A model generated the notes under the pieces. It was not told where the DNA came from. It searched no databases and was given only the letters and a program-made list of their open reading frames with translations. 64,000 nt of DNA from a virus. This document shows positions 42,268 to 49,948 of this stretch, in pieces; position 1 is the stretch's first letter, and every line of letters begins with the position of its first letter. The DNA is taken from positions 1-64,000 of IMG/VR virus record IMGVR_UViG_3300039189_000053. One strand, 5' to 3'. The position numbers and the translations under genes are program-made.

Positions 42268-42711
42268 ATGCCTGTCTTTATGACTGGAGATATGTGGAGT
42301 GTGTTCGATGAAGTTGATTACTTCGTCATCACCACCAACGCCATTATTAAGCGCAATGGCGCTGTTGTTATGGGTGCTGGCATTGCCAAACAGATGCGGG
42401 ACAAGTATCCCGGCATCGACGTTGAAATTGGTAAACGCATCAAAGCCGAGTGCGGTTCTGGCGGTGAGTACGGCCTGTTGCTAGGCAACAAAGTCGGTGC
42501 CTTTCAGGTGAAGCATCACTACAAAGATATGGCCAACCTGTACCTGATCAAGATGGCTGCAACCAGTCTTGACCAGGAAGCCAGAGCCAATCCCGATAAG
42601 ACCTATGCCCTGAACTATCCCGGCATTGGTAACGGTGGCCTAGCTCCATGGGCTGTTGCTCCGTTGCTTCAGAACCTTCCCGACAATGTCCAGATCTGGA
42701 CTTTCAAATAG
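42268..42711 (+). CDS. macro-domain protein (ADP-ribose binding)
   Basis: There are 147 residues. The N-terminal FVITTNAIIKRNGAVVMGAG followed by IAKQMRDKYPGID is the ADP-ribose loop of macro domains (TTNxxxxxxGxxVMGxGxA), and ALNYPGIGNGGLAPWAVAPL is the second loop. Such proteins bind or remove ADP-ribose groups. In an early operon just before RNAP1 it might reverse host or phage ADP-ribosylation or block NAD-based defence; that role is inference. GGGAG precedes the ATG. Confidence 0.82.
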   Translation: MPVFMTGDMWSVFDEVDYFVITTNAIIKRNGAVVMGAGIAKQMRDKYPGIDVEIGKRIKAECGSGGEYGLLLGNKVGAFQVKHHYKDMANLYLIKMAATSLDQEARANPDKTYALNYPGIGNGGLAPWAVAPLLQNLPDNVQIWTFK

Positions 42712-42719
42712 GAACTTTC

Positions 42720-43655
42720 ATGACCGCACAAATGCTGCCGCATGACGCTCAGCTCGCCATTGAGCACACGTATTCACGCAAGTTCATTGATATTTACATT
42801 GATCAGGAGATTCGCAACAACCCAGACAGCGAAGCCAAAGTTCATCAGGGCGTGCAACTGCTGGAAGCCTTCCGTAACACGCACCACACCACAACCCGTC
42901 AGGGTGAGGTAGTGGAATTCAAATCAAAGAATGACCGTATGGCCCAGATTCAGTATCTGGAGTTAGAGCCATTGGTCCGTCAGATCTTCATTGGTGTCTG
43001 CTACTGCCAGATCCCTGAACTGTTCACCAATATCACCGCTCAACTGGCTGATCGTCTGTCATTTGATGACAAGCGTGACTCCATCATGACCATTGGAGAA
43101 ATGGTCGCTGTGCTGTGCCAGACCGACGCGTTTGACATTATCAAGCCCAGTCAAGAAGCCAGTCTGATCATTCAGTCCAACATGGTGCTGTCCAATCAAC
43201 TGTTGGACTGCATCGAACGTTCCAACTACCTGCCACCCATGATCTGTCCGCCACAGGTCGTCACCAACAACTTTGAAAGTGGGTATCTCACTCACAACGA
43301 CTGCCTGATTCTAGGCAAGAAGAACGGTCACAACGACGATATTTGTCTGGACGTGATCAACAAGCAAAACCAAATCCCACTCAAACTTGATCTGAAGTTT
43401 CTGTCTACCGTGGAGGAAGAACCCACGTTTAATTTGGACACACAAGACAAGATCCAGAACTGGAGCGCGTTTAAACATCAATCCTATGAGATGTATCGGC
43501 TGATCAAAGACCGTGAGTTCTACCTGACCAACAAGGTCGACAAGCGCGGTCGTGGCTACGCGCAGGGGTACCACATATCAACCCAAGCAGTGGCTTTTAA
43601 GAAGGCCATGATTGAATTTGCAGACGAGGAGATCGTCGAGGGAGTCCCTACATGA
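42720..43655 (+). CDS. RNAP1, N-terminal subunit of the middle RNA polymerase
   Basis: In N4-type phages two early proteins together make a T7-like RNA polymerase for middle genes. This is the smaller, N-terminal-type subunit (311 residues from ATG 42720; N4 gp15 has 269). The C-terminal DKRGRGYAQGYHIS contains the DxRGR motif that T7-family enzymes use near the RNA-DNA hybrid. The start at 42720 has AGGA eight bases upstream and leaves an 8-base gap to the macro gene. Catalytic motifs A, B and C are on RNAP2, 44370-45617. The two are separated by three small genes. Confidence 0.9.
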   Translation: MTAQMLPHDAQLAIEHTYSRKFIDIYIDQEIRNNPDSEAKVHQGVQLLEAFRNTHHTTTRQGEVVEFKSKNDRMAQIQYLELEPLVRQIFIGVCYCQIPELFTNITAQLADRLSFDDKRDSIMTIGEMVAVLCQTDAFDIIKPSQEASLIIQSNMVLSNQLLDCIERSNYLPPMICPPQVVTNNFESGYLTHNDCLILGKKNGHNDDICLDVINKQNQIPLKLDLKFLSTVEEEPTFNLDTQDKIQNWSAFKHQSYEMYRLIKDREFYLTNKVDKRGRGYAQGYHISTQAVAFKKAMIEFADEEIVEGVPT

Positions 43656-43924
43656 CTGAAACAACTCCGTTATATCTGTGGCTGGTTATCCGTACTGCCC
43701 AACCATGGTCGCCAGTATATGACATGTACGACTCAATGGTGGTTGCCGCCTATACCGAGTCTGAAGCCCAGTACACGCACCCAGAGGGCAAATCCATGCC
43801 CTTCCCATTCGATGAGTTTGACCCATGGACGGGTGATCCAAACCACGTCTCTGTTGCCCGTATTGGCTTAGCCGATCCAGACATAAATCCCGGAATCATT
43901 TTCAAATCTTTTAACGCTGGATAA
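43652..43924 (+). CDS. hypothetical protein coupled to RNAP1
   Basis: There are 90 residues (LYLWLVIRTAQPWSPVYDMY ... EFDPWTGDPNHVSVARIGLA). Its ATG overlaps the RNAP1 stop. Proteins of this style (short beta strand, Trp-rich, ending in an ARIG-type motif) occur in many phages without assigned function. Confidence 0.62.
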   Translation: MTETTPLYLWLVIRTAQPWSPVYDMYDSMVVAAYTESEAQYTHPEGKSMPFPFDEFDPWTGDPNHVSVARIGLADPDINPGIIFKSFNAG

Positions 43925-43935
43925 GGCATACCAAT

Positions 43936-44061
43936 ATGAGCATCACGCCCATGACTTAAGAGGAAATGATGGAAGGTCCAGTTCCCGAATGGGCCATCGA
44001 CCGTGCCAAAGGCAAATTTGTCCTTGGCGCTCAACTACCAACCCGAGACCTAAAACTATGA
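43936..44061 (+). pseudogene. small gene with in-frame stop, or two mini-ORFs
   Basis: One frame reads MSITPMT, TAA at 43957-43959, then EEMMEGPVPEWAIDRAKGKF and on to LPTRDLKL, ending in a TGA that overlaps the next ATG. The text after the stop is phage-like and the two parts share a frame, so either a CAA or GAA codon became TAA or translation restarts at ATG 43966 (AGAGGAA upstream) to give a 31-residue peptide. Confidence 0.5.
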
Positions 44062-44345
44062 AACTGTACCACTGGAGCTCCAAAGTTCTCTCGGCCTACA
44101 GCGATGGCGATATTGTCGTCATGGCTGAGAGCGTGGAACAGGCCCGAGACAAGGTCTACGCCCAATTCAAACCACTGGACGACGGCAACCCGTTCGAGGA
44201 TCACTACTTGTCCTGCCTGCATCAATCCGGGGATGCGGACTACGCAGACGAATACGACAAGAAACTCAGTGTTTTACGGGAAGACCTGAACCAAGAACCC
44301 ACCGTCATTGAAAACGGTGTGGTGTGTATTCGCGGATCTGATTAA
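44058..44345 (+). CDS. hypothetical protein upstream of RNAP2
   Basis: There are 95 residues (KLYHWSSKVLSAYSDGDIVV; MAESVEQARDKVYAQFKPLD). The layout, a beta-hairpin, a strand and AESVEQARxKV helix, is common in small phage proteins of unknown function. It overlaps the preceding stop by four bases. Confidence 0.65.
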   Translation: MKLYHWSSKVLSAYSDGDIVVMAESVEQARDKVYAQFKPLDDGNPFEDHYLSCLHQSGDADYADEYDKKLSVLREDLNQEPTVIENGVVCIRGSD

Positions 44346-44369
44346 AAACAAACAACTGGGAGAGAACTC

Positions 44370-45617
44370 ATGCAGCTATTCACTGGATATGAGTACCTGC
44401 TCATCGACGCAGGCAACCACTTCGGACTGGACAAAGAGAACTTTGAAAATCGAATCCAGTACATGGAAACGTACATCGACGATCTCGAGAGCCTGACCGA
44501 TCAAGCCGATGAGCCTGAACTGTACGCCAAAGCTGTCGCGGCCATTCGTCGCGCACAGGCTGGCGAAGCCATTGGCCACATGGTGGGCTTTGACTCTGTG
44601 TGCTCTGGTATGCAGATCATGTCGGCTATTACTGGCTGTGAAGCCGGGGCTGACGCCACTGGACTGATTGATCCCAATCGCCGTGCTGACGCTTACACCG
44701 ACTGCACTGGCATCATGCGTCGCTTCATTCCCGGGCTACCGGACTCCAAGCGTGACAACGTCAAGAATGCCGTGATGACGAGCCTGTACGGTTCAATGGC
44801 CGAGCCAAAGAAAGAATTTGGCGATGGTACAGCCGAACTCAATGCCTTTTACAAGGCTATGTACATACTCGCTCCCGGTGCCGTGGAGCTGCTGGATGAC
44901 CTTCTCAAGTCGTGGAAGCCTTACGCTTTGGCTCACCAATGGACACTGCCTGACGGCTTTGTGGCCAACGTGAAAGTCATCGCTGAAGTCGAGAAGCGCA
45001 TTGATTTGGACGAGTTGGGTGGCGCCAGCTTCACCTATCACTACCGTGAAAACGCGGGCTGTGAGTACGACCGGAAGAACGCAGCCAACGTGGTGCACAG
45101 CATTGACGCTTACGTGCTGCGGAGCCTGATCCGTCGCTGCAACTATGACCGTGAACAGGCTGAATGGGCTTACAACTACATTGAGATGATGCTATCGGAG
45201 CGTCACATGGGTGTGAGCCATCAGGTCGACACGTTCTGGCTGAACGAGGACTTTCAGCGCCTGCAACAGCGGTACAACGAGACTGGTATGCCTGACATTC
45301 GGATTCTGGATTACGTCCAAAAGTTTGAGATGAGAGCCATGAGCACTCAGCACCTCAAGCAACTGAAGCGTATCCTGAACCAGATGCTGGAACACAAACC
45401 GTTCCCGATCATCGCGGTACACGATGAGTTCAAGTGCCACCCGAACCACATGAACTACCTTCGGGCGCACTACATCGAGATCATGGCTGGCCTTGCCGAG
45501 TCCGTGATCCTCGATGACATACTGAACACGTTGTATGAAACCACCGGTGGCACCTTCCCGAAGAAGTCCAAGGATCTTGCCAGCAAGATTCGCAAATCCA
45601 ACTACGCCATCTGTTAA
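44370..45617 (+). CDS. RNAP2, catalytic subunit of the middle RNA polymerase
   Basis: This 415-residue protein (N4 gp16 about 404) carries the three T7-type catalytic motifs: GFDSVCSGMQIMSAITG (motif A, catalytic Asp near residue 75), KRDNVKNAVMTSLYGSM (motif B, Arg-x3-Lys-x7-Tyr-Gly) and IIAVHDEFKCHP (motif C, catalytic Asp near residue 353). With RNAP1 it transcribes middle genes. Motif B here has the normal Tyr, unlike the virion polymerase. GGGAG precedes the ATG, and a strong terminator follows, closing the early region. Confidence 0.94.
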   Translation: MQLFTGYEYLLIDAGNHFGLDKENFENRIQYMETYIDDLESLTDQADEPELYAKAVAAIRRAQAGEAIGHMVGFDSVCSGMQIMSAITGCEAGADATGLIDPNRRADAYTDCTGIMRRFIPGLPDSKRDNVKNAVMTSLYGSMAEPKKEFGDGTAELNAFYKAMYILAPGAVELLDDLLKSWKPYALAHQWTLPDGFVANVKVIAEVEKRIDLDELGGASFTYHYRENAGCEYDRKNAANVVHSIDAYVLRSLIRRCNYDREQAEWAYNYIEMMLSERHMGVSHQVDTFWLNEDFQRLQQRYNETGMPDIRILDYVQKFEMRAMSTQHLKQLKRILNQMLEHKPFPIIAVHDEFKCHPNHMNYLRAHYIEIMAGLAESVILDDILNTLYETTGGTFPKKSKDLASKIRKSNYAIC

Positions 45618-45635
45618 TTACATAACAAGTTACAC

Positions 45636-45657
45636 GCGCCATTCTGGCGCTCTGTGA
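45636..45657 (+). promoter_or_regulatory. 3-nt-loop hairpin followed by TCTGTGA (class II element)
   Basis: GCGCCA-TTC-TGGCGC is a perfect 6-bp stem followed by TCTGTGA. Its core CGCGCC ... GGCGCTC recurs at 48322. It lies between the RNAP2 stop and the terminator, an odd place for a promoter, so an RNA-processing role is also possible. Confidence 0.5.
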
Positions 45658-45669
45658 AGGCTTCGCCTT
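45657..45669 (+). other. hairpin AAGGC-TTC-GCCTT
   Basis: A perfect 5-bp stem with a 3-base loop, immediately after the class II element and directly before the terminator stem. Either another vRNAP-type hairpin or part of a compound terminator. Confidence 0.45.
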
Positions 45670-45670
45670 T

Positions 45671-45706
45671 AAGTTCAGTCCCTAACGGGGCTGGACTTCA
45701 TTTTTT
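45671..45706 (+). terminator. terminator after RNAP2
   Basis: A 12-bp stem (AAGTTCAGTCCC with GGGGCTGGACTT, two G-T pairs) around TAAC is followed by CATTTTTT. Confidence 0.9.
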
Positions 45707-45737
45707 CTCACTTCTTCCCAGTGAACTTCCCCAGTCG

Positions 45738-45766
45738 CTTGGTCACCTGAACAGACGGTGACCAGG
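45738..45766 (+). repeat. 10-bp inverted repeat, possible operator
   Basis: CTTGGTCACC (45738) and GGTGACCAGG (45757) pair with one G-T around 9 bases. It lies in the 183-bp gap before the middle operon at 45890; no other clear promoter is seen in that gap. Confidence 0.5.
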
Positions 45767-45889
45767 CTCCCTATTCCGTGCTGATCCGCAAATCTGTGGG
45801 CCAGACAGTCAGACAGTCATGTTTGACAAACCGATAGCCTAAGTTCCCCAAAAACGCACTTTCCCACTATATGTTACCGAGGTATTACT

Positions 45890-46306
45890 ATGTCCCGTTC
45901 AACCGCCCTGAACTTGCAAGAGAAGCGTGAGATTGCTCACAAATACAGCACCGGTGAAGTCAGTCAAACTGACCTGGCCAGTGAGTTTTTCACTTCCAGA
46001 CGTACTGTTCAGCGTGCCCTGATCGACATGGGTGTTATCAGTCAGTACAACGAAAAGAAACCACGCCTGGTCACCGCTGAAGAAGAAGAGATACTGGCTC
46101 GCGTTAAACGCCGGGGCCTGAATCCTCCTGCACTGGAACGTGCATTGAACTCCCCGGCCATGACCAAAGACAACGTTCGACTGTTCCTCAGTCGCATGGA
46201 ACCGGTCGACTTTGCAGACACGCTGTACGTCGTGGGTTATTTGCGAGTGCAGACTATCTCCAAAGAACTCAACGACCGTAAGCAACAAGAGGCTGCCAAT
46301 GGCTAA
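45890..46306 (+). CDS. helix-turn-helix protein, likely regulator
   Basis: There are 138 residues. The N-terminal 55 residues form a clear helix-turn-helix: NLQEKREIAHKYSTGEVSQT then DLASEFFTSRRTVQRALIDM, in the style of transposase or phage regulator DNA-binding domains. The C-terminal part is helical (LNSPAMTKDNVRLFLSRMEP). It is the first gene of the middle operon and could regulate early-to-middle transcription; N4 has an accessory factor (gp2) for its middle polymerase, but similarity is not claimed. Confidence 0.72.
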   Translation: MSRSTALNLQEKREIAHKYSTGEVSQTDLASEFFTSRRTVQRALIDMGVISQYNEKKPRLVTAEEEEILARVKRRGLNPPALERALNSPAMTKDNVRLFLSRMEPVDFADTLYVVGYLRVQTISKELNDRKQQEAANG

Positions 46307-46475
46307 TCAAGCTGTACAGCCCAAGACGCTGTATCCCCGAAAAGACACGGTTGAAGAAGCTGTGCAGTACATCAGTGCTCAGCTTCCAATCACCAGTAAC
46401 AACGAACTCACTGCGGCCCTGGCGCTGTATCACAACAGCCTGCTGCATGAGCTTCAAGAGGAAGCCAATGACTGA
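46299..46475 (+). CDS. small hypothetical protein
   Basis: There are 58 residues (MANQAVQPKTLYPRKDTVEE ... LYHNSLLHELQEEAND), mainly helical. The start at 46299 (AAGAGG upstream, eight-base overlap with the previous gene) is chosen over a longer frame. It is part of a run of tightly overlapping small genes. Confidence 0.6.
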   Translation: MANQAVQPKTLYPRKDTVEEAVQYISAQLPITSNNELTAALALYHNSLLHELQEEAND

Positions 46476-46707
46476 CCACGAAGCCCTACTGGCTATCCAG
46501 GAACAACTGGACGGCGTGGAATGGGACAGTGAAACCGTCGTAACCATTGCCGCCATCGAAGAAAACTACGTCAACAACACACTGGGCGCACGGTTGATTA
46601 CAACCTTGTTGCACCAGTACTTCATTCACGGGGGTCTCCCGAAGCCCGAGGTTAAAAAAACCTCCTTCCAGAAAACCCTCAGTCTTAAAGAGGAGAAAGC
46701 GGCGTGA
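46468..46707 (+). CDS. small hypothetical protein
   Basis: There are 79 residues (MTDHEALLAIQEQLDGVEWD; AIEENYVNNTLGARLITTLL). Start with AAGAGG-AAGCCA upstream and an eight-base overlap. Helical, acidic first half and basic tail. No family is recognised. Confidence 0.6.
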   Translation: MTDHEALLAIQEQLDGVEWDSETVVTIAAIEENYVNNTLGARLITTLLHQYFIHGGLPKPEVKKTSFQKTLSLKEEKAA

Positions 46708-46874
46708 CCCCGGAACAAACAAAAACCGTCAATGAACTCCGTTCTGAAGGTTACGCCATAGCTGCTTTTACTCCTGATGAAATCGGTAAAGCAGATACCG
46801 GCACCCTCGAAGACATTATGGTTGAGCGCGGATGGAACTACATCAATTACGCACAAATACAAGAAGAAGAATAA
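46704..46874 (+). CDS. small hypothetical protein, GTG start
   Basis: There are 56 residues (MTPEQTKTVNELRSEGYAIA, then AFTPDEIGKADTGTLEDIMV). A GTG start overlaps the previous stop, and AGGAGAAAG lies upstream. The pattern ELR-x-EGYA-x-x-x-FTPDE-(I/L) is seen in small phage acidic proteins of unknown role. The gene ends one base into the next ATG. Confidence 0.62.
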   Translation: MTPEQTKTVNELRSEGYAIAAFTPDEIGKADTGTLEDIMVERGWNYINYAQIQEEE

Positions 46875-47212
46875 TGGACATTACAGAAGCAACCGCAGAA
46901 GACTTTATCTCCTTTGTTACCCGTATCGCAGCAGAAACACCTGACCGACCCATTGATCATTGGGGCGGTTGGAATCGTTGTGTAGTTGGTGACTTTGCTC
47001 TTGAAGCGTGTGATCCCGTGGAGGATGAGATTGATATTGGTGACGAGCCCTACCGATTTCTTAACTACGCCGCCCATGAAGACAGAGATGTAGAAGAAGA
47101 GTCTTCCCTATATCATATCGTAAATGACTGTACATCAAGCCTCGTAACCTACGGCACATTTGCAGTAGCGGTCACAGCGGCCTACGAAGAGGACAAACGA
47201 CATGGCTGGTAA
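46874..47212 (+). CDS. acidic hypothetical protein
   Basis: There are 112 residues, strongly acidic (ITEATAEDFISFVTRIAAET; EDEIDIGDEPYRFLNYAAHE). Translationally coupled (TAATG). It overlaps the ligase start by 11 bases. No family is recognised. Confidence 0.62.
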   Translation: MDITEATAEDFISFVTRIAAETPDRPIDHWGGWNRCVVGDFALEACDPVEDEIDIGDEPYRFLNYAAHEDRDVEEESSLYHIVNDCTSSLVTYGTFAVAVTAAYEEDKRHGW

Positions 47213-48314
47213 TTTCATCAAGTTGTATCAGAACCACGGCGGAACCATTGGCTACTGGTCAGCCTGGGTTGAAGAAGGCGGCCGTGTCTTTGTTCAGTAC
47301 GCCAAAACTCTGGACGGTAAACCCGTTCGCAAAGAGTATCAGGCGTACGCCAAGAACGAAGGCCGAGCCAATGCGACCACACCTTTTGAACAGGGTTGCC
47401 TGGAAGTAGACAGCAAAGCCCGTCTGAAAATGGACAAAGGCTATGTGAAGACCCCGGCTGAAGCAGAGGCACCCAGCACCAATAGCCTGGGCCTACTCAA
47501 GCCCATGCTGGCCACACCCATAGAGAAGATCAAGCCAGAGAAGATCGACTGGGATGACGCCTTCGTACAGCCCAAGCTGGATGGTCACCGGGCATTGTTC
47601 ACAGACGGTGTCCTGTACTCCCGCCAGGGTAAGGTACTGGATCTACCCCACATCGTTGAGGCGATTGAAGCAGCCGGCATCGAAGACATGCACCTAGATG
47701 GGGAACTGTACATCCATGGCAAGTCCTTACAGGAAATGTCGAAGCTCATCAAAAAGCACCGGCCCGAGTCCTTGGACATTGAGTACCACATCTATGACCA
47801 GATCCTGGACGAACCCTTCCTAACGCGAATCTGCCGATTAGGGAATTCCGTGTCTCATTGGCCGGCAAGCTCACCCCTCAAAGCTGTACCCACTCACAAA
47901 GTGGAGTCCATGGAACAGTTGATGGAGTTCCACGCGCATTACCGTGAAGCAGGTTACGAAGGTACCATGATTCGTTTTGGCAAAGAGCATTACCGGGACG
48001 GCAAACGTTCACGGACTCTGCTCAAGATGAAAGAGTTCCAGGACGAAGAGTTCTGTATTGTCGGTGTCCGAGAAGGCAAACCTTACGTCACTGACAAGGG
48101 AACCTTTCAGGTACCGGTCTGGGTGTGCTGTCTCAAAGATGATGCCAGCAAAACATTCACCGTGACTGCTGCAGGCACCATGCAGGAAAAGCATGACCAG
48201 TGGGTAAACCAGGATGACCACCTGTACAAATTTCTCACTGTGAAATTCCACTACTACAGCAGTGATGGCATTCCTCAACTACCAATAGCTCTGCGCTTCC
48301 AAGAACTCGTTTGA
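47202..48314 (+). CDS. ATP-dependent DNA ligase
   Basis: This 370-residue protein seals nicks in phage DNA. Nucleotidyltransferase motifs: FVQPKLDGHRAL with the adenylated Lys125 (motif I), HLDGELYIHG (III), IEYHIYDQI (IIIa), YEGTMIRFG (IV) and TLLKMKEF (V). The C-terminal 80 residues form the OB-fold. The first 90 residues have a WGR-like module (YWSAWVEEGGRVFVQYAK ... NEGRANATTPFEQG), as in other viral ligases. It is the largest gene of the first middle cluster. Confidence 0.93.
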   Translation: MAGNFIKLYQNHGGTIGYWSAWVEEGGRVFVQYAKTLDGKPVRKEYQAYAKNEGRANATTPFEQGCLEVDSKARLKMDKGYVKTPAEAEAPSTNSLGLLKPMLATPIEKIKPEKIDWDDAFVQPKLDGHRALFTDGVLYSRQGKVLDLPHIVEAIEAAGIEDMHLDGELYIHGKSLQEMSKLIKKHRPESLDIEYHIYDQILDEPFLTRICRLGNSVSHWPASSPLKAVPTHKVESMEQLMEFHAHYREAGYEGTMIRFGKEHYRDGKRSRTLLKMKEFQDEEFCIVGVREGKPYVTDKGTFQVPVWVCCLKDDASKTFTVTAAGTMQEKHDQWVNQDDHLYKFLTVKFHYYSSDGIPQLPIALRFQELV

Positions 48315-48321
48315 TTCACAC

Positions 48322-48343
48322 GCGCCGTCCCGGCGCTCAGTGA
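48322..48343 (+). promoter_or_regulatory. 3-nt-loop hairpin followed by TCAGTGA (class II element)
   Basis: GCGCCG-TCC-CGGCGC, 6-bp stem, followed by TCAGTGA and then TTTTT. The template loop is GGA, the same as the well-studied N4 P2 hairpin loop. The T-run also makes it a possible terminator for the ligase unit. It lies 32 bases before the MoxR ATPase gene. Confidence 0.5.
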
Positions 48344-48374
48344 TTTTTCTAACACCACCAAAAGGATTTAACTC

Positions 48375-49400
48375 ATGGCATTTGAAGTCAGCTTGTCGCA
48401 AGCCAAGCAAATGGTTACCGACTGTCTGTTCGCAAAACTCGTTCCCATGGTTACCGGATCACCCGGCATGGGCAAATCAGCCATCTTTCACCAGATCGCT
48501 AAAGAACTGAACCTAAAAACCATCGACGTTCGCCTGGCACAGTGCGATCCAACTGACCTTTTGGGCTTTCCCAGTGTTGATGAGGCAACCGGCAAAGCCT
48601 TTTACCGCCCAATGGACATATTCCCATTGGAAGGCGATCCCATTCCAGAAGGCTACGACGGCTGGCTAATTATCATGGATGAGATGAACAGTGCCGATAA
48701 GGACGTTCAGAAGGCCTGCTACAAAACCATCTATGACCAGATGGTGGGCAACACACCGTTGCACCCCAACTGTGTCATTGGTGCAGCCGGCAACCTGGAT
48801 ACCGATAACGCTATCGTTGAGGAATTGTCCACAGCGTTGCAGTCACGCATGATCCACATTCAAACCACCGTGAATCTCCAAGAGTGGTTGGATTGGTCAT
48901 CAGAAGCCGGTATTGATTACCGCGTGCGGTCTTACCTGAAGTTTGAGCCAAAGAACCTGTTCAACTTCAATCCAGATCACGATGACAAAACGTTCGCGTG
49001 CCCACGGACCTGGGAATTTGTTTCACGGCTGATCCAGCGTAAAGACAAACTCACCTTTACGGATCGTGCATTGCTGGGCGGTACTGTAGGTGAAGGCGTA
49101 GGCCGAGTATTCGCAGGCTTCTGCGATATGATCGACCGGCTTCCCACCATCGACCAGATCACTCGAGATCCAGAAGGCATCACTGTGCCTACAGAACCTT
49201 CTGTGCAATGGGCCACAGCCGGCATGGTGGGTGCTTACGCCAGCAAGGACAACATCAGCAACTTGATGAAGTTCGTCCTACGACTGCCAAAAGAGTTCCA
49301 AGTGTTCTCATTGCGTGACGCCGTTTGCCGGGACGAGAGTCTGAAAGAAACTCAGGCCCTGCAAGAATGGATCATGCACAACGCCGCTGAGCTGTTCTAA
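48375..49400 (+). CDS. MoxR-type AAA+ ATPase, N4 gp24 type
   Basis: There are 341 residues. Walker A is TGSPGMGKSAIFHQ, Walker B LIIMDEMNSADKDVQ, followed by sensor and arginine-finger region VEELSTALQSRMIHIQT. MoxR ATPases work as chaperones paired with VWA-domain proteins, and the VWA gene lies two genes downstream (49949), as in N4 (gp24/gp25). In N4-like phages the pair is middle-expressed with unknown substrate. AAAGGA precedes the ATG. Confidence 0.9.
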   Translation: MAFEVSLSQAKQMVTDCLFAKLVPMVTGSPGMGKSAIFHQIAKELNLKTIDVRLAQCDPTDLLGFPSVDEATGKAFYRPMDIFPLEGDPIPEGYDGWLIIMDEMNSADKDVQKACYKTIYDQMVGNTPLHPNCVIGAAGNLDTDNAIVEELSTALQSRMIHIQTTVNLQEWLDWSSEAGIDYRVRSYLKFEPKNLFNFNPDHDDKTFACPRTWEFVSRLIQRKDKLTFTDRALLGGTVGEGVGRVFAGFCDMIDRLPTIDQITRDPEGITVPTEPSVQWATAGMVGAYASKDNISNLMKFVLRLPKEFQVFSLRDAVCRDESLKETQALQEWIMHNAAELF

Positions 49401-49433
49401 ATGAACAGCTTTAGCTGCTAACAGGAGAAACCA

Positions 49434-49946
49434 ATGGCCACGCTGGTTGAATACGCTGCCATTTTCAGTAAAGCCACACACATGGCCGTTGGACAGGTAC
49501 GCAAGTACACCGGCGAGCCATACCACACTCACCCCGTCGAAGTTGCCAAGATGGTGGATCGAGTGGGCGGAAATAAATACATGATTGCTGCCGCTCTGCT
49601 ACATGACGTGGTAGAAGACACGCACCTAACCCTTCATCAAATCCGTGAAACGTTTGGACCACTGGTAGCGCAATACGTTTACTGGCTCTCCGACCTTCAA
49701 ACCCCGGAAGACGGTAACCGTGCCACCCGTAAGCAACGCGAACGGGAAAAGCTGGCCAAAGCACCGCCCGAGGCCCAAACCATTAAATTGGCCGATCTTA
49801 TTCACAACAGCCAATCCATCTTCCAACACGACCCAGACTTTGCACGCGTCTATCTCAAAGAGAAGCGAGCCATTCTGAAAGTGATGACTAAGGGCAACGA
49901 ACAGTTGTACCTCAAGGCCTGGGAGATCGTAAACCAACAGGAGTAA
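49434..49946 (+). CDS. HD-domain hydrolase, SpoT/Mesh1-like
   Basis: There are 170 residues. Motifs in order: RKYTGEPYHTHPVEVAKMV (first His), IAAALLHDVVEDTHLTLHQI (HD plus ED), and TIKLADLIHNSQSI (downstream Lys-x-x-Asp). This is the arrangement of (p)ppGpp hydrolases of the SpoT and Mesh1 type, with no synthetase domain. It could lower host (p)ppGpp, or act on another nucleotide. It is inserted between the MoxR and VWA genes. The fold call is strong; substrate is inferred. Confidence 0.85.
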   Translation: MATLVEYAAIFSKATHMAVGQVRKYTGEPYHTHPVEVAKMVDRVGGNKYMIAAALLHDVVEDTHLTLHQIRETFGPLVAQYVYWLSDLQTPEDGNRATRKQREREKLAKAPPEAQTIKLADLIHNSQSIFQHDPDFARVYLKEKRAILKVMTKGNEQLYLKAWEIVNQQE

Positions 49947-49948
49947 GT

